NCBI GenBank assembly: GCA_037349315.1
Contig: JBAIAC010000004.1
Coordinates: forward strand, 43,279,001-43,343,000
Direction of reading: 5' to 3'
DNA from: Chelydra serpentina
Lineage: Eukaryota; Chordata; Testudines; Chelydridae
DNA length: 64,000 nt
In this document: positions 46,404-58,530 of the stretch, in pieces
How the letters are laid out: each line of letters starts with the position of its first letter
How positions within the stretch are numbered: position 1 is the first letter of the stretch
The notes under the pieces: generated by a model
The model's database searches: none
What the model was told of the DNA's origin: nothing
The model's input: only the letters and a program-made list of their open reading frames with translations
Program-made: the position numbers and the translations under genes

Positions 46404-47975
46404 CTAATTTGACAATGCTGCCAGTTTTGTGAGATCCCTTTGTAATTCTTTGCAGTCAGCTTTGGACCTAACTGCCTTGAGTAATATTGTATCAGCTGCA
46501 AACCTGGCCACCTCACTGCTTACCCATTTCTGCAGATCACTTATGAATATGTTGAACAGCACTGGTCCCCATACAGATCCTTGAGGGAACCCACTATTTA
46601 CTTCTCTTCCACAGTGAAAACTGACCATTTTGTTTCCTATCTTTTAACCAGTTATTGATCCATGAGAAGACCTTCACGCTTATCCCATGACTGCTTACTT
46701 TGCTTAAGAGCCTTTGGTAAGGGACCTTGTCAAAGGCCTTCTGAAAGTCCAAGATCTAGATCCACTGGATCACCCTCATCCACATGTTTGTTGACACCCT
46801 CTAGATTGCAAAGGGAAATCATGCCTCACCAAAAGCTGTGTTGGCACTTTCCCAAACAGGTTATGTTCATGTATATGTCTGATAATTCTGTTCTTTACTA
46901 TAGTTTCAACTAATTTGCTTGGTACTGAAGTTATGCTTACTGGCCTGTAATTGCCAGGATCGCCTCTGGAGTTATTTTTAAAAATCAGTGTTGCATTAGC
47001 TATCCACCAGTCATCTGGTACACAGGCTGATTCAAGCAGTAGGTTACATACCACAGTTAGTAGGTCTGCAATTTCATAATTGAGTTCCTTCAGAACTCTT
47101 GGGTGAATATCATTTGGTCCTGGTGACTTATTACTGTTTAGTTTATCAATTTGTTCCAAAACCTTCTCTATTGATACCTCAGTCTGGGACAGTTGCCCAG
47201 CTTTGTCATCTAAAAGAACTGCTCAGGACTGGGAATCTCCCTCACATCCTCTGCAGTGAAAACCAATGCATAGAATTCATTTTGCTTCTCGGCAACGGCC
47301 TTGACTTCATTGAGTACTCCTTTAGCACCTTGATCATCCAGCAGTCCCACTGATTCTTTGGCAGGCTTCCTGCTTCTGATGTACTTACAGCAAAAAATAA
47401 AAACAATAAAAGTTAGATTTGGGGCCTTAGCTAGTTGCTCTTCAAATTCTTTCTTGGCCTACCTTATACTTTTATACTTAACTTGCCAGAGTTCATGCTC
47501 CTTTCTGTTTTCCTCACTAGGATTTGACTTACAATGTTGAAAGTATGTCTTTTTGTCTCTAACAGCCTCTTTTATTCTGCTGTCTACCCATGGTGGCATT
47601 TTTTTGGTCCTCTGTTTTTTTTTATTTCGGGTATACATTTAACTTGAGCCTCTATTGTTGTGTTTTTAAATAGTCTCCGTACAGTTTGTAGGCATTTCAC
47701 CCTTATGGCTGTTCCATTTAATTTCTGTTTAACTAGCTTTCTCATTTTTTGTGTAGTTACCATTTTCGAAGTTAAATGCTGCTGTGGTGGATTTTTTTGG
47801 CATGCCCCTACCCCACACCATTACAAGGATGTTATATTTAATTATATTATGGTTGCTATTACCAACCAGTTCAGTTATATTTACCTCTTGGACCAGATCC
47901 TGTGTGCCACTTAGAACTAAATCAAGAATTGCCTCTCCCCTTGTGGGTACCAGGACTACTGCTCCAAGAAGCAGA
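46404..47975 (-). pseudogene. CR1/L2-type LINE ORF2 remnant (endonuclease end to reverse transcriptase)
   Basis: Read on the minus strand, from the right: the end of the endonuclease domain (AILDLVLSGTQDLVQE and GNSNHNIIKY near 47940-47830), the linker (NEFYALVFTAEDVREIPSPE near 47260), then reverse transcriptase with [71 protein letters not shown] and FAADT in place of FADDT. Several frameshifts and stops; the catalytic Asp-Asp motif is damaged. An old, dead copy without visible 3' end. Confidence 0.88.
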
Positions 47976-48784
47976 CATTAATAGAGAAGCAGTCTAAGAA
48001 TTGTATCTCTGCATCCCGTCCTAGCATATGCTAGCACTACCCATACAGATGCTACAGAACACTGGGAATACAGCATATTAACTGTGTAGGAAAAAGGCTA
48101 GTACCTTCTCTTTGCCTAAGGCAAAACTCAGGTTTAAGTCAGGCATAGCAAAAAGGAGCTAACTACCCTGGCCTACATTCAACTGTGGAGCCTATCCCCA
48201 CAAATCACCCCAGACTTGCTCAAAAATCACCTCCCCTTCACCCTTGCTTAGAAGATGCCTTCTGAGACATTGCTTTCACTTACTCCTCACTAAACCCCAA
48301 GACCACTGTCATGTACGCCAGTAAACCGACAATCTCCATGGCAAGAGGATGCCCTCCTACACCTCCACGGACACAACTGACAAAATTCAGTGCTGAAATG
48401 AGGCACACATGCACCTTTCAACACATCACAGTAACAGGTCTGCCAAGCTACTCCAACAAATCCCTTCCGTATTCCATACAGTGAAGGCAGTTGGAGTGCA
48501 TGCAGATAACTGCTGGAATTAAAATCTGTGGTGCACAACACATACGATGGCACCTTCTCTTAAAACTTTCTCATGTCTACCTATTATGCCACTCGTACCA
48601 AACCATTTCCAATGAGTACTGCCAGCTCTAAGGGGCAGAGTCCAGGTGCAGGGGTGGTATGTACCTTAATAGTATATTTCTTAGTTTTCAGAGATTCAAG
48701 CTTAGCCATTCTCGACATTCGGGAATGCCACTGGACACCCCAGGGCAACATTAACTCTCTTAATCAAATTTTCGGGCATTATAA
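47976..48784. other. Upstream DNA, nothing recognised
   Basis: No exon or clear repeat seen. Confidence 0.4.
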
Positions 48785-48895
48785 GCTCTTTGGGGTAGGG
48801 ACTATCTTTTTGTTCTGTTTGTACAGCCCTAGCACAATGGAGTCCTGGTCCATGACTGAGGTGCCTAGGCACTATGATAATACAAATAAATAATA
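48785..48895 (+). repeat. L2/CR1-like 3' tail
   Basis: AGCTCTTTGGGGTAGGGACT, then TTTGTACAGCCCTAGCACAA and GGTGCCTAGGCACTATGATA, ending AAATAAATAATAATGAA. This is the widespread amniote L2-type 3' end. Confidence 0.65.
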
Positions 48896-50492
48896 ATGAA
48901 TTAGACTAAAAGTTCAGCATGTTTTTTTACTTGCACATTCTGGGCCATTTTTGGACAGAAATGAAGCTGTATGTATCTGACCTGTGGGGAAAAAGTCTTC
49001 TGAAAATTCTAATGATTGGGATCCTGTATTTTCAGGCTGTCACACTTGAAATAGTTCGTTTCATTGTGAACAGTATCATTTTACTCCCCTTTTCTTTATA
49101 AATATCAGTGCCATAAAGCAGCTGTGTATGAATAATATAGTTAATTAAGTAGATGATTTCCAGGATAGTCACATTTTACAAATAATTTACAAATACTACA
49201 AATTGCTGTAATGAGCCATCAAGCCAGTGTCCCTTAGACCATGATTTTAGTATCTAGCAGAGGTATGAATTTAAGTTCCCAAACTCATCTTATGATGGTG
49301 TTATGCAGGTTTCCTTTGAGGACAAGGACTGATAGATCAGATGCAGATAACTGCTTTGTGAAAAGTGTTCACCCATGGCTGATGGGGTGTTTTTGTTTTT
49401 TATCATTTTCTCAGAGACACTAGTTTTTTGTCTCATTATGATTTGTAACTACTAACCCTCCTCTTATCTTATCACTGCATTGGAGAGGTGTTAATTTCCC
49501 CCTTCATTTTAAATGGTTTCTTGCAACATGTGTGAACCTCTTATGCTTAATCTCTCCCACCTTGCATTACCTGTGATACTCTGGTTACCATTTCCAGGCC
49601 TGATGAAGAGCTCTGTGAAGCTTGAAAATTTGTCTCTTTCAACCAACAGAAGTTGGCCCATCTCACCCACCTTGTCTCTCTCTCATATCCTGAAACCAGC
49701 ATGGCTACAACAACACTGCAAAATGGAACCGGACATCCAGTATTGTCACCAATGATGTGCTAGAAGAGGTTCCTAAGGGGTTCCAAAGAGCCTCTTGTTA
49801 ACTTTTCCACAGCAAATTCAAAGAAAGTTTGGGCTGATTTCCTTGCCTGTGATGGAATTTGGCTCAAAGGTGCTCTTGAGGAATATTTTTAGGTTTTTGG
49901 AATGGAGCAAACTGCATCCAACAACAGTTATTTTCAGCAAAGTGCCTAGGGAAGTATACTCCACAGGTTCCTTCTAGTTTTGATTTAAAAAAAAAATACC
50001 TCAAACCCATTTCAAATTATACATGTATAGATTTTTCTAATTTGGTTTCAGGGCAATTAAAACTCCTTAAAGAGAACAAAAGTGAGAATATTAAGGACTA
50101 CTTGATCCACTCAGGAGGCCAAACGCAGGTAGCTGAAGCCTACCTCCGGAAGACTGGAATGCTAACAACCTAATGCATCTCAGTAGAAGCTAATATTGAG
50201 GTCCTGGTGAAAGACCCCAACATTGGTATTAATTTTAGTGCAAAAAGGTGTTATTTATTAATTTTAATAGTTGAGATAATCAATACTCAAACAAAATTCA
50301 TAATAATGAAATTGCACTCATAAAGCACATGTATGCACCTGAGGGTGCTTACAACACACACTAATAAATCAGAAAAGAGTTGAGAAGCATTTATGGTAAA
50401 AATACAGTTCAGTATGTGTCAGCCATCAAATATTCAGTCTTTCTTGAAGTCATCTTCATTCCCGTTCAGAGCACATTCCTCAAACTATAAAT
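48896..50492. other. Upstream DNA, nothing recognised
   Basis: AT-rich unique-looking DNA, ending at the GAAAGAAG target duplication of the fold-back hAT. Confidence 0.4.
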
Positions 50493-50667
50493 GAAAGAAG
50501 GAGGGTTGTCAAGCGATTAAAAATGAATCGTGATTGTCATGGGTTGGACCCCTTGGGATGTGGGGGTGGGGGCAGGAATACCAGCCAGGAGGCTGAACAT
50601 CATCAAAGGTCCTCCCTAGGCTGGTTTAACCTATTTCTTCCACCCCCATTCCTCTGCCCTTCACTGG

Positions 50668-50845
50668 AGGGGAGGGATCGCTCAGTGGTTTGAGCATTGG
50701 CCTGCTAAACCCAGCGTTGTGAGTTCAATCCTTGAGGGGGCCATTTAGGGATCTGGGGCAAAAATTGGGGATTGGTCCTGCTTTGAGCCAGGGGGTTGGA
50801 CTAGATGACCTCCTGAGAGCCTTTCCAACCCTGATATTCTATGAT
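50668..50845 (+). mobile_element. tRNA-derived turtle SINE, about 178 bp
   Basis: GGAGGGATCGCTCAGTGGTT holds the A box and GTTGTGAGTTCAATCC (50716-50731) the B box of RNA polymerase III promoters. A tRNA-unrelated region follows, then CR1-like TGATATTCTATGAT. This is the tRNA-Lys-derived SINE described from cryptodiran turtles, mobilised by LINE machinery with the matching tail. TCACTGG/TCACCGG on either side may be its target duplication. Confidence 0.9.
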
Positions 50846-51684
50846 ATCACCGGATGTGCTGGGATGCCACTGAGTCAGACTATTCTGCCAGTTTGGGCCC
50901 CCTTTTACCTGGTCTTTCTGGGCTAGGCTCCCCAGGATTTTCCAGTCACGCACATAGGCGGGACCATACTCAGCTGCATAGAGAGACAGAGATCCGCTCT
51001 GGGAAGGCTCATCTTAAGGGGCTTGCCACAGCTCCCAGATATCCACCTCCCATTGGAGTACAAACCCAAAGTTATATGAAATTCACCCCCTCCCTCAATG
51101 TGAAGAGAGGTGTGCACACTTCTTCCCCACCCCCCACCCCACAGTTAGAAATTACAGAAACTGGGATTAATAAACAAAACAAATTTTATTAACTATAAAA
51201 GGCAGATTTTAAGTGGTAAAAGGGGTAACAACCAGAACAAAGCAGATCAGTAATCAAATGAAATCAAACACGCAAACTAAGTTTAATACACTAAAGAATC
51301 TGGTTACATGTAAGTTCTCACTCTAAATGTGGTTCTAATAATATTCACAGGCCAGACACCCTTCCAGCTTGGGTCCAGTTCTTTCCCCACAGTTCAGTCT
51401 TACTTGTTTCCAGCCGTCATCTTGGGTGGGGTAGCAGGGGAGAACTCATGACCAGGATTAAATAGGATTTGCATAAGGTGGGAATCCTTTGTTTCCTAGT
51501 TTAACCTCCCCCGCATCCCCCTGGAAAAGTACAGAATTTAAGATAGGTTCCAATATCAGGTGACATGGTCACATGCCTCTGTAGGGTCCTTAGAGCCATT
51601 CTTCACAGGCTGACCCACACATTCACAAGAAGAATGAGCCTTTTTGCAGGCCATTGTCTCTTGCTGATGGGCCACCAGCACTAT

Positions 51685-51841
51685 CTGGCTTTTTCATCGA
51701 GTCCTGCCTTCGCTAGCAGGACCAAATACTGTCCCCCAACAGATTTTTACCCCAGATCCCTAAATGGCCCCCTCAAGGATTGAACTCACATCAATGGGTT
51801 TGGCAGGCCAATGCTCAAACCACTGAGCTATCCCTCCCCCT
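51685..51841 (-). mobile_element. tRNA-derived turtle SINE, 3'-truncated
   Basis: The reverse complement reads GGGGGAGGGATAGCTCAGTG, then GATGTGAGTTCAATCC (B box, 51776-51791 area) and GAGGGGGCCATTTAGGGATC. Inserted opposite to the copy at 50668 within the same 1.5-kb repeat. It lacks the CR1-like tail; its left boundary is approximate. Confidence 0.88.
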
Positions 51842-52405
51842 AAAGTGTAAGCAGGGGGTGTCACTCAAAGTAACACAGTTGAAATATAGCTACATAGTCA
51901 ATACTCCTAATTTCAGATACACAAATGCTACATGCATACAAATAGGATAATTATATTCAATAAACTATAACCTTTCTAATGATACCTTACAAGAGTTATT
52001 TTGCATAAAACATATCTTAGTTATGTCATATTCCTACCACAAGCATATTTTCATAAAGAATATGGAGTGTAATGTCACAGCAATTAATCACACTGTTAAA
52101 AAATAATAAAATACCATTTATTTAAATATTTTGGGTGTTTTCTACATTTTTAAATATGTTGATTTCAATCACAACACAGAATACAAAGTGTACAGTGCTC
52201 ACTTTATATTTATTTTTGATTAGAAGCATTTGCACTGTAAAAAAACAAAAGAAATATGATTTTTCAATTCACCTAATACAAGTACTGTAGTTCAATCTCT
52301 TTATCATGAAAGTTGAACTTAAAAAATGTAGAATTATGTAAAAAAAACCCCTGCATTCAAAAATAAAACAATGTAAAATTGTAGAGCCTGCAAGTCCACT
52401 CAGTC

Positions 52406-52960
52406 CTACTTCTTGTACAGCCAATCGCTCAAACAAAAAAGTTTGTTTACATTTACAGGAGATAATGCTGCCTGCTTCTTGTTTACAATGTCACCAGAAA
52501 GTGAGAACAGGCATTTGCATGGCACTGTTGTAGCCCGCATCGCAAGATAATTATGTGCCAGATGCGCTAAAGATTCATATGTCCCTTCATGCTTCAACCT
52601 CTATTCCAGGGAACATGTGTCCATGCTGATGACAGGTTCTGCTCGATAACAATCCAAAGCAGAGCAGACGGACGCATGTTCATTTTCATCATTTGAGTCA
52701 GATGGCACCAGCAGAAGGTTGATTTTCTTTTTTGGTGGTTCAGGTTCTGTAGTTTCCGCATTGGAGTGTTGCTCTTTTAAGACTTCTGAAAGCATGCTCC
52801 ACACCTCGTCCCGCTCAGATTTTGGAAGGCACTTCAGATTCTTAAACCTTGGGTCCAGTGCTGTAGCTATCTTTAGAAATCTCACATTGGCACCTTCTTT
52901 GCGTTTTGTCAAATCTGCAGTGAAAGTGTTCTTAAAATGAAAAACGTGCTGGGTCATCAT
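52406..52960 (-). pseudogene. hAT transposase C-terminal fragment (left arm)
   Basis: Two abutting minus-strand frames separated by one stop. The first (52960-52601) has KIATALDPRFKNLKCLPKSE and DEVWSMLSEVL, from the end of the RNaseH-like catalytic region. The second (52597-52406) has LAHNYLAMRATTVPCKCLFS and GDIVNKKQAALSPVNVNKLF, the hAT dimerisation domain of ZBED-type transposases, with Cys where Ser-Glu usually stands. The N-terminal half, including the BED zinc finger, is missing. Confidence 0.88.
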
Positions 52961-53089
52961 CCGAGACTGCTATAACATGAAATATATGGAAGAATGTGGG
53001 TAAAACAGAGCAGGGACATACAATTGTCCCCCAAGGAGTTCAGTCACTAATTTAATTAACACATTATTTTTTTAACGAGCATCATCAGC

Positions 53090-53302
53090 ATGGAAGCATG
53101 TCCTCTGGAATTGTGGCCAAAGCATGAAGGGGCATATGAATGTTTAGCATATCTGGCACGTAAATACCTTGCAATGCTGGCTACAAAAGTGCTATGCAAA
53201 TGCCTATTCTCACTTTCTGGTCACATTGTAAACAAGAAGAAGGCAGCATTATCTCCTATACTTGTTTGTCTTAGCGATTGGCTGAACAAGAAGTTTGACT
53301 GA
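53090..53302 (+). pseudogene. hAT dimerisation-domain fragment (right arm)
   Basis: Plus-strand frame: KHEGAYECLAYLARKYLAML, then CKCLFSLSGHIVNKKKAALS and CLSDWLNKKFD. It is the same domain as in the left arm, in the opposite orientation, so the two face outward from the centre at 52961-53089. A few residues before the end are deleted compared with the left copy. Confidence 0.88.
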
Positions 53303-53552
53303 GTGGACTTGTAGGCGCTGAAGTTTTACATTATTTTGTTTTTGAGTGCACTTATGTAACCAAAAAAATCTACATTTGTAAATTGCACTTTCACAACAAA
53401 AAGTTTGCACTACAGTACTTGTATGAGGTGATTTGAAAAATATTATTTCTTTTATAATTTTTACAGTGCAAATATTTGTAATAAAAATAATATACACTTT
53501 GATTTTAATTACAACACCGAATATGATATATATGAAAATGTAGAAAAACATC

Positions 53553-54634
53553 ATAGAAGCATAGAAGATTAGAGTTGGAAGAGACCTCCAGAGGTCATCT
53601 AGTCCAACCCCCTGCTCAAAGCAGGACCAACCCCAACTAAATCATCCCAGGAAGGGCTTTGTCAAGCCGGGCCTTAAAACCTCTAAGGATGGAGATTCCA
53701 CCACCTCCCTAGGTAACCCATTCCAGTGCTTCACCACCCTCCTAGTAAAATAGTTTTTCCTAATATCCAACCTACACCTCCCCCACTGCAACTTCAGACC
53801 ATTGCTCCTTGTTCTGTCATCTGCCACCACTGAGAATAACCTAGCTCCATCCTCTTTGGAACACGCCCCCTTCAGGCAGTTGAAGGCTGCTATCAAATCC
53901 CCCCTTAATCTTCTCTTTTGCTGACTAACCAAGCCCAGTTCCCTCAACCTCTCCTCATAAGTCATGTGCCCCAGCCCCCTAATCATTTTTCGTTGTCCTC
54001 CGCTGGACTCTCTCCAATTTCATTCACATCCTTTCTGTAGCGTGGGGCCCGAAACTGGATGCAATACTCCAGATGGGGCCTTACCAGTGCCAAATAGAGG
54101 GGAATAATCACTTCCCTCGATCTGTTGGCAATGCTCCTACTAATGCAGCCCAATATGCCGTTAGCCTTCTTGGGAACAAGGGCACATTGTTGACTCATAT
54201 CCAGCTTCTCATCTACTGTAATCCCCAGGTCCTTTTCTGCAGAACTGCTGCTTAGCCAGTCGGTCCCCAGCCTGTAGCGGTGCATGGGATTCTTCCGTCC
54301 TAAGTGCAGGACTCTGCACTTGTCCTTGTTAAACCTCATCCGATTTCTTTTGGCCCAATCCTCCAATTTGTCTAGGTCACTCTGGACCCTATCCTTACCC
54401 TCCAGTGTATCTACCTCTTAGCTACACCACAGCTTAGTGTCATCTACGAATTTGCTGAGGGTACTATCCCTCCCATCATCCATATAATTAATAAAGATGT
54501 TGAACAAAACCGGCCCAAGGACCGACCCCTGGGGCACTCCACTTGATTCTGGCTGCCAACTAGACATCAAGCCGTTGATCACTACCCGTTGAACCCGACG
54601 ATCTAGCCAGCTTTCTATATACCTTATATTTAAT
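53553..54634 (-). pseudogene. CR1 LINE, 3' half with reverse transcriptase end
   Basis: From the right: [25 protein letters not shown] (Asp-Asp catalytic motif kept) followed by a TAG, then [20 protein letters not shown] to YRKDVNEI, a frameshift near 54000, and [18 protein letters not shown] to [18 protein letters not shown]. The 3' end is at the left (reverse of a degenerate CTATGCTTCTATGAT). It sits in the right arm of the fold-back hAT, splitting it after ACATC. 5'-truncated and inactive, but younger-looking than the CR1 at 46404. Confidence 0.93.
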
Positions 54635-54787
54635 CCAAAATATTTAATAAATGTTAATTGCTATCCTATTGTTTAACAGTGCGATTAAAACTGCGATTAA
54701 TCGTGATTAATTTTTTTTAATTGCGATTAATTTTTTTTAGTTAATTGCATGAGTTAACTGCAATTAATCGACAGCCCTAGAAAGAGG

Positions 54788-55599
54788 TAAGTGTCCCCAA
54801 ATCCAGTAACACTAGGTTGCAGCATATACAGCACTTCTTGTGCTCTATTGCACAGGCTGCTAATGTCCCATTTTTAGTTTTATTACTTTATAAATCCAAT
54901 ACATACCAAAAATAGAGCTTATATATTTTTAAAAATATTTCACTCATTTTACTACATAATTCTCCCTCATTTATTTTGCATGAGTCTTCCCTGTGAAGGG
55001 AGGTACTCCATAATTTAAGTAAAAAAATATTTGATAGAGAGAAGAGTAACTACTGTCTGGTTTACATCTCGGGCTGAGCCAGAGTACTCTTAGCACTGTT
55101 TTTTAAAAATCCAAAGCAACAAAACATTCCAACCAAATTAGCACCATATCCACCAAAGAAGTCCCACCAGTGCCTCTGTAGGATGCCCCAATTATTGTTA
55201 CTAATTTTAATTTCAGTAAGATTCAAAAATAATTTTTTCTGTCGGCAGAAAACTGACAGAGGATAATCTTCTAAGATCTTATTAATATAAACAGAAAACA
55301 CAGAAGTTCAAGTCCCACTTCCCCATACACTGATTTAAAATAACATTGTGCTATTGCAACTGTGAAGCTACCAAAACAGCACAGTTATAAATGAAAGCTC
55401 AAAGCTGCCATTTCGATTGTCATCAGACATGCATTCTCAGACGCCTGTAAAATAAGCGAACTTAAGAAAAGTTAAATTATTCATAGAAATGTGCTCACTT
55501 CTTTGGACAGAATTACAATATTACTGGATGAAGGAAACATAATGTAGTTGGGGAGACATTAGATGAAGATTTTCATGAAATCTTCGTTAACAGATTAAT
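54788..55599. other. Upstream DNA, nothing recognised
   Basis: AT-rich, no recognisable exon or repeat. Confidence 0.4.
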
Positions 55600-56589
55600 C
55601 CAAATTGGTTTGGTTATGATTCCTATTACATGGGATGCAAATGCCTGGAAGGCAACACAGACAACAGTGATAAGGGTCAATATTTCAAATTATGGCAAGG
55701 TGTCCACCAGGCTGCCACCTGGACATGTGATTAGCCTAAAATTATTAATCATTTCATTACTGATCTAGAAGAGATGAGTACCACAGTAAATAAACTCAAA
55801 ATCAGCAGGGGGTCCACCCACATTGAGTCAGTGGCTGGAGCAAGGCCTAAAATAGATGTCATTTTCAACACAAGGTAAGACCGGAGAAACATTACAGAAG
55901 GACTTAAAATGGAAAGTTGCCAAATAAGATTGAACCTGGATGGTAATGTATATGAGGAAAAATAAGCAAAACCACAGATTTAATGAGGGAAAGTAATGAT
56001 GATAACGGTCTAGTGGTGGTAGCATAAGAGATACAATGCAAAATAGTGGCAGAAATACCAATGCAATTTTGGGCTGTATACACCATGTTATGCCTTCATG
56101 TAACAGGGAAGTTTTAGTTTTTCTCTACATGGCTCCAATGATACAATTAGAACAGTCTTTAACTCTGAACAACTCCCCAGAAAAAAGATGTAGACAAATT
56201 ACTGGGGATTCAAAGAGCAACCAAAATTATTAAGCAGTTTCAGGGATTTATTAGAATAACTAAAGAAATAGATTAACCAAAAAAAATGATTCATGAGGAA
56301 GGTGCTTATGACAACTATCGACAAGTACTTAAGTCTGAAATATTGCAGATTTTCTGAGGCAGGGGTTTATCTACCTCGGGCTAATGGGGAATTAATTAAA
56401 AAAATTAGGCTAAATATTAGGAAAACATGTGTAAATGATCAAATCGAATAAGTTTGGAACAGTCTCCTAAAGGAGGGGGCAGAAGTTCTATCACTTGAGG
56501 TATTTAAAACTAGACTGCAGAAAAAGAGTATAGAATATGCTGCAGCAAGTAGTCCTGCACTGGTTTGTGGGCTACAATTGCTATTTTCC
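55600..56589 (+). pseudogene. Degenerate CR1-type LINE remnant, plus strand
   Basis: Plus-strand pieces include FITDLEEMS near 55760, TNAILGCI then SCNREVLVFLYMAPM (56055-56140), RLNIRKT near 56408 and VWNSLLKEGAEVLSLEVFKT (56453-56510), in the CR1 order. Many stops and frameshifts. It meets the opposite-strand CR1 at about 56590, tail to tail. Confidence 0.7.
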
Positions 56590-57945
56590 ATCCCAGGCAA
56601 ATTCTCCCATCTAGTGTCCCATCACTGGCCGTTGGGGATATTTGCTGCTAGCAGCCGCAGACTGGCTACATGCAATCGTAGGCAGTCCCATTATACCACC
56701 ACCACCCCTTCATAAACGTATCCAGCTCATAGACTTTAAGGTCAGAAGGGACCATTATGATCATCTAGTCTGACCTCCTGCACAATGCAGGCCACAGAAT
56801 CTCACCCACCCACTCCTGCAATAATCCTCTCACCTATGTCTCAGCTATTGAAATCCTCAAATCATGGTTTAAAGACTTCAGATGCAGAGAATCCTCCAGC
56901 AAGTGACCTGTCCCCCATGCTGCAGAGGAAGGTGAAAAACCTCCAGGGCCTCTGCCAATCTACCCTGGAGGAAAATTCCTTCCCGACCCCAAATATGGCG
57001 ATCAGCTGAACCCTGAGCATGTGGGCAAGACTCACCAGCCAGACACCCAGGAAAAAGTTCTCTGTAGTAACTTCTAACATCCCATCACTGACCATTGGTC
57101 CTATTTAGCACTGATGGCAATTAATTGACCTTTGACTAAGATCATGTTATCCCATCACACCATCCCCTCCATAAACTTATCTAGCTTAATCTTGAAGCCA
57201 GATAGGTCTTTTGCCCCCACTGCTTCCCTTGGAAGGCTGTTACACAGCTTCACTCCTCTGATGGTTAGAAACCTTCGTCTAATTTCAAGTCTAAACTTCC
57301 TGATGGCCAGTTTATATCCATTTGTTCTTGTGTCCACATTCAGACTTGAGGTCAGTTAGGTTTTCTCCTCCACCCACCCCCCGCTCCCTTGGCAGGCTGT
57401 TCCAGAACTTCACTCCTCTGATGGTTAGAAACTTTGCCTAATTTCAAGCCTAAACTGGATGATGGCCAGTTTATATCCATTTGTTCTTGTGCCAGCATTG
57501 CACTTAACTTAAATAACTCCTCCCACTCCCTAGTATTTATCTCTTTGATGTATTTATAGAGAGCAACCATGTCTCCCCTCAGCTTTCTTTTGGTTAGGCT
57601 AAACAAGCCAAACTCTTCGAGTCTCCTCTCATAAGGTAAGTTTTCTATTCCTCTGATCATCCTAGTAGCCCTTCTCTGCACCAGTTCCAGTTTGAATTCA
57701 TCTTTCTTAAACACGGGAGACCAGAACTGCACACAGTAGTCCAGATGAGATCTCATCAGTGTCTTGTATAATGGTACTAACACTTCCCTATCTCTACTGG
57801 AAATACCTCACCTGATATATCCTAGGACTGCATTTGCCTTTTTTACAGTCATCCTGTGATCAAACGATACACCCAGGTCATTCTTGTCCTCTGTGACTTC
57901 CAGCTGATAAGTCCTCCGCTTATAGCAAAAATTGTTGTTAGTCCT
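56590..57945 (-). pseudogene. CR1 LINE 3' portion, minus strand, with internal duplication
   Basis: Right part (57783-57352) encodes [40 protein letters not shown] and [15 protein letters not shown], the end of the reverse transcriptase. The left part is CR1 3' region with a TCATAGACTTTAAGGTC edge near 56727. A block of about 120 bases is present twice (57215-57340 and 57377-57495; both contain CTCCTCTGATGGTTAGAAAC), either a tandem duplication or a junction between two CR1 copies. Confidence 0.82.
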
Positions 57946-58530
57946 ACCCTCCCTTCTTGCAGGGTCCTAGAGCCCGGGCTCCAGCCTGAGCTCATACCTC
58001 TATACCTCAATTAAACAGCCCCTTAGCCATGTGAGCCCAAGTCAGCTGGCATGGCATGTAACACAAGTTACAGTAAGAACATACCCAAATTCGGCATCAC
58101 TGATTTCTCTTCCAACATGAAACCAACCTGCAAGGCCCTGAAATCTACAACCACTTAGCAGAGGGATGACAGAATTTAGAAACTATCTACTTTACCAGAA
58201 TATATCAGAAACAGAAGAGATCCACAAAATGTAAACAAAAGCATTTTTGTAACAGAATGTATTCAGAGTTGATCTAAACATCAGCTGACTAACAGCCAGA
58301 ATCTTCCCCTTTATGTTCCATCCCCAGTGTTTTGAACCACCACTTGTGTTTCAGCAATGTTTAGGAACTGCACTAATCAACTAGAAAGAATCAATTCAGC
58401 GATGATCAACGTAGATTACAGTCACAGGTGCCATATAAGAACCTAGGTAGCTAGAGTGGCTGGATTTATAGTGCAGTTACATTCTGAACAGTAACTTTTT
58501 GGGGGTCCATGTTTAATCTTCCTTACTGAT
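57946..58530. other. Upstream DNA, nothing recognised
   Basis: No exon or clear repeat seen. Confidence 0.35.

Larger units (their letters stand above)
50538..52079. mobile_element. Unclassified 1.5-kb repeat, LTR-like, carrying two SINEs
   Basis: Begins near TGGGTTGGACCCCTTGGGAT and ends near GAATATGGAGTGTAATG, with TGTCA on both sides as a candidate 5-bp duplication. After removing the two SINEs about 1.2 kb remain, non-coding. Size and 5-bp duplication would suit an LTR, but TG/CA ends are not convincing. It interrupts the left arm of the fold-back hAT, so it is younger than that element. Confidence 0.5.
50501..54779. mobile_element. Fold-back hAT element with two nested insertions
   Basis: Ends AGGGTTGTCAAGCGATTAA and TTAATCGACAGCCCTA, flanked by GAAAGAAG (50493-50500) and GAAAGAGG (54780-54787), seven of eight matching. 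The two arms are long inverted repeats: 50501-50537 with 52080-52597, against 53090-53552 with 54635-54779. Each arm carries a piece of hAT transposase pointing outward. A 1.5-kb repeat (50538-52079) has landed in the left arm and a CR1 (53553-54634) in the right arm. A smaller relative lies at 61592-62439. Confidence 0.85.

Noticed and set aside
50668..50845. Functional tRNA gene
   Set aside because: A and B boxes are present but followed by a tRNA-unrelated body and a CR1-like tail; it is a SINE.
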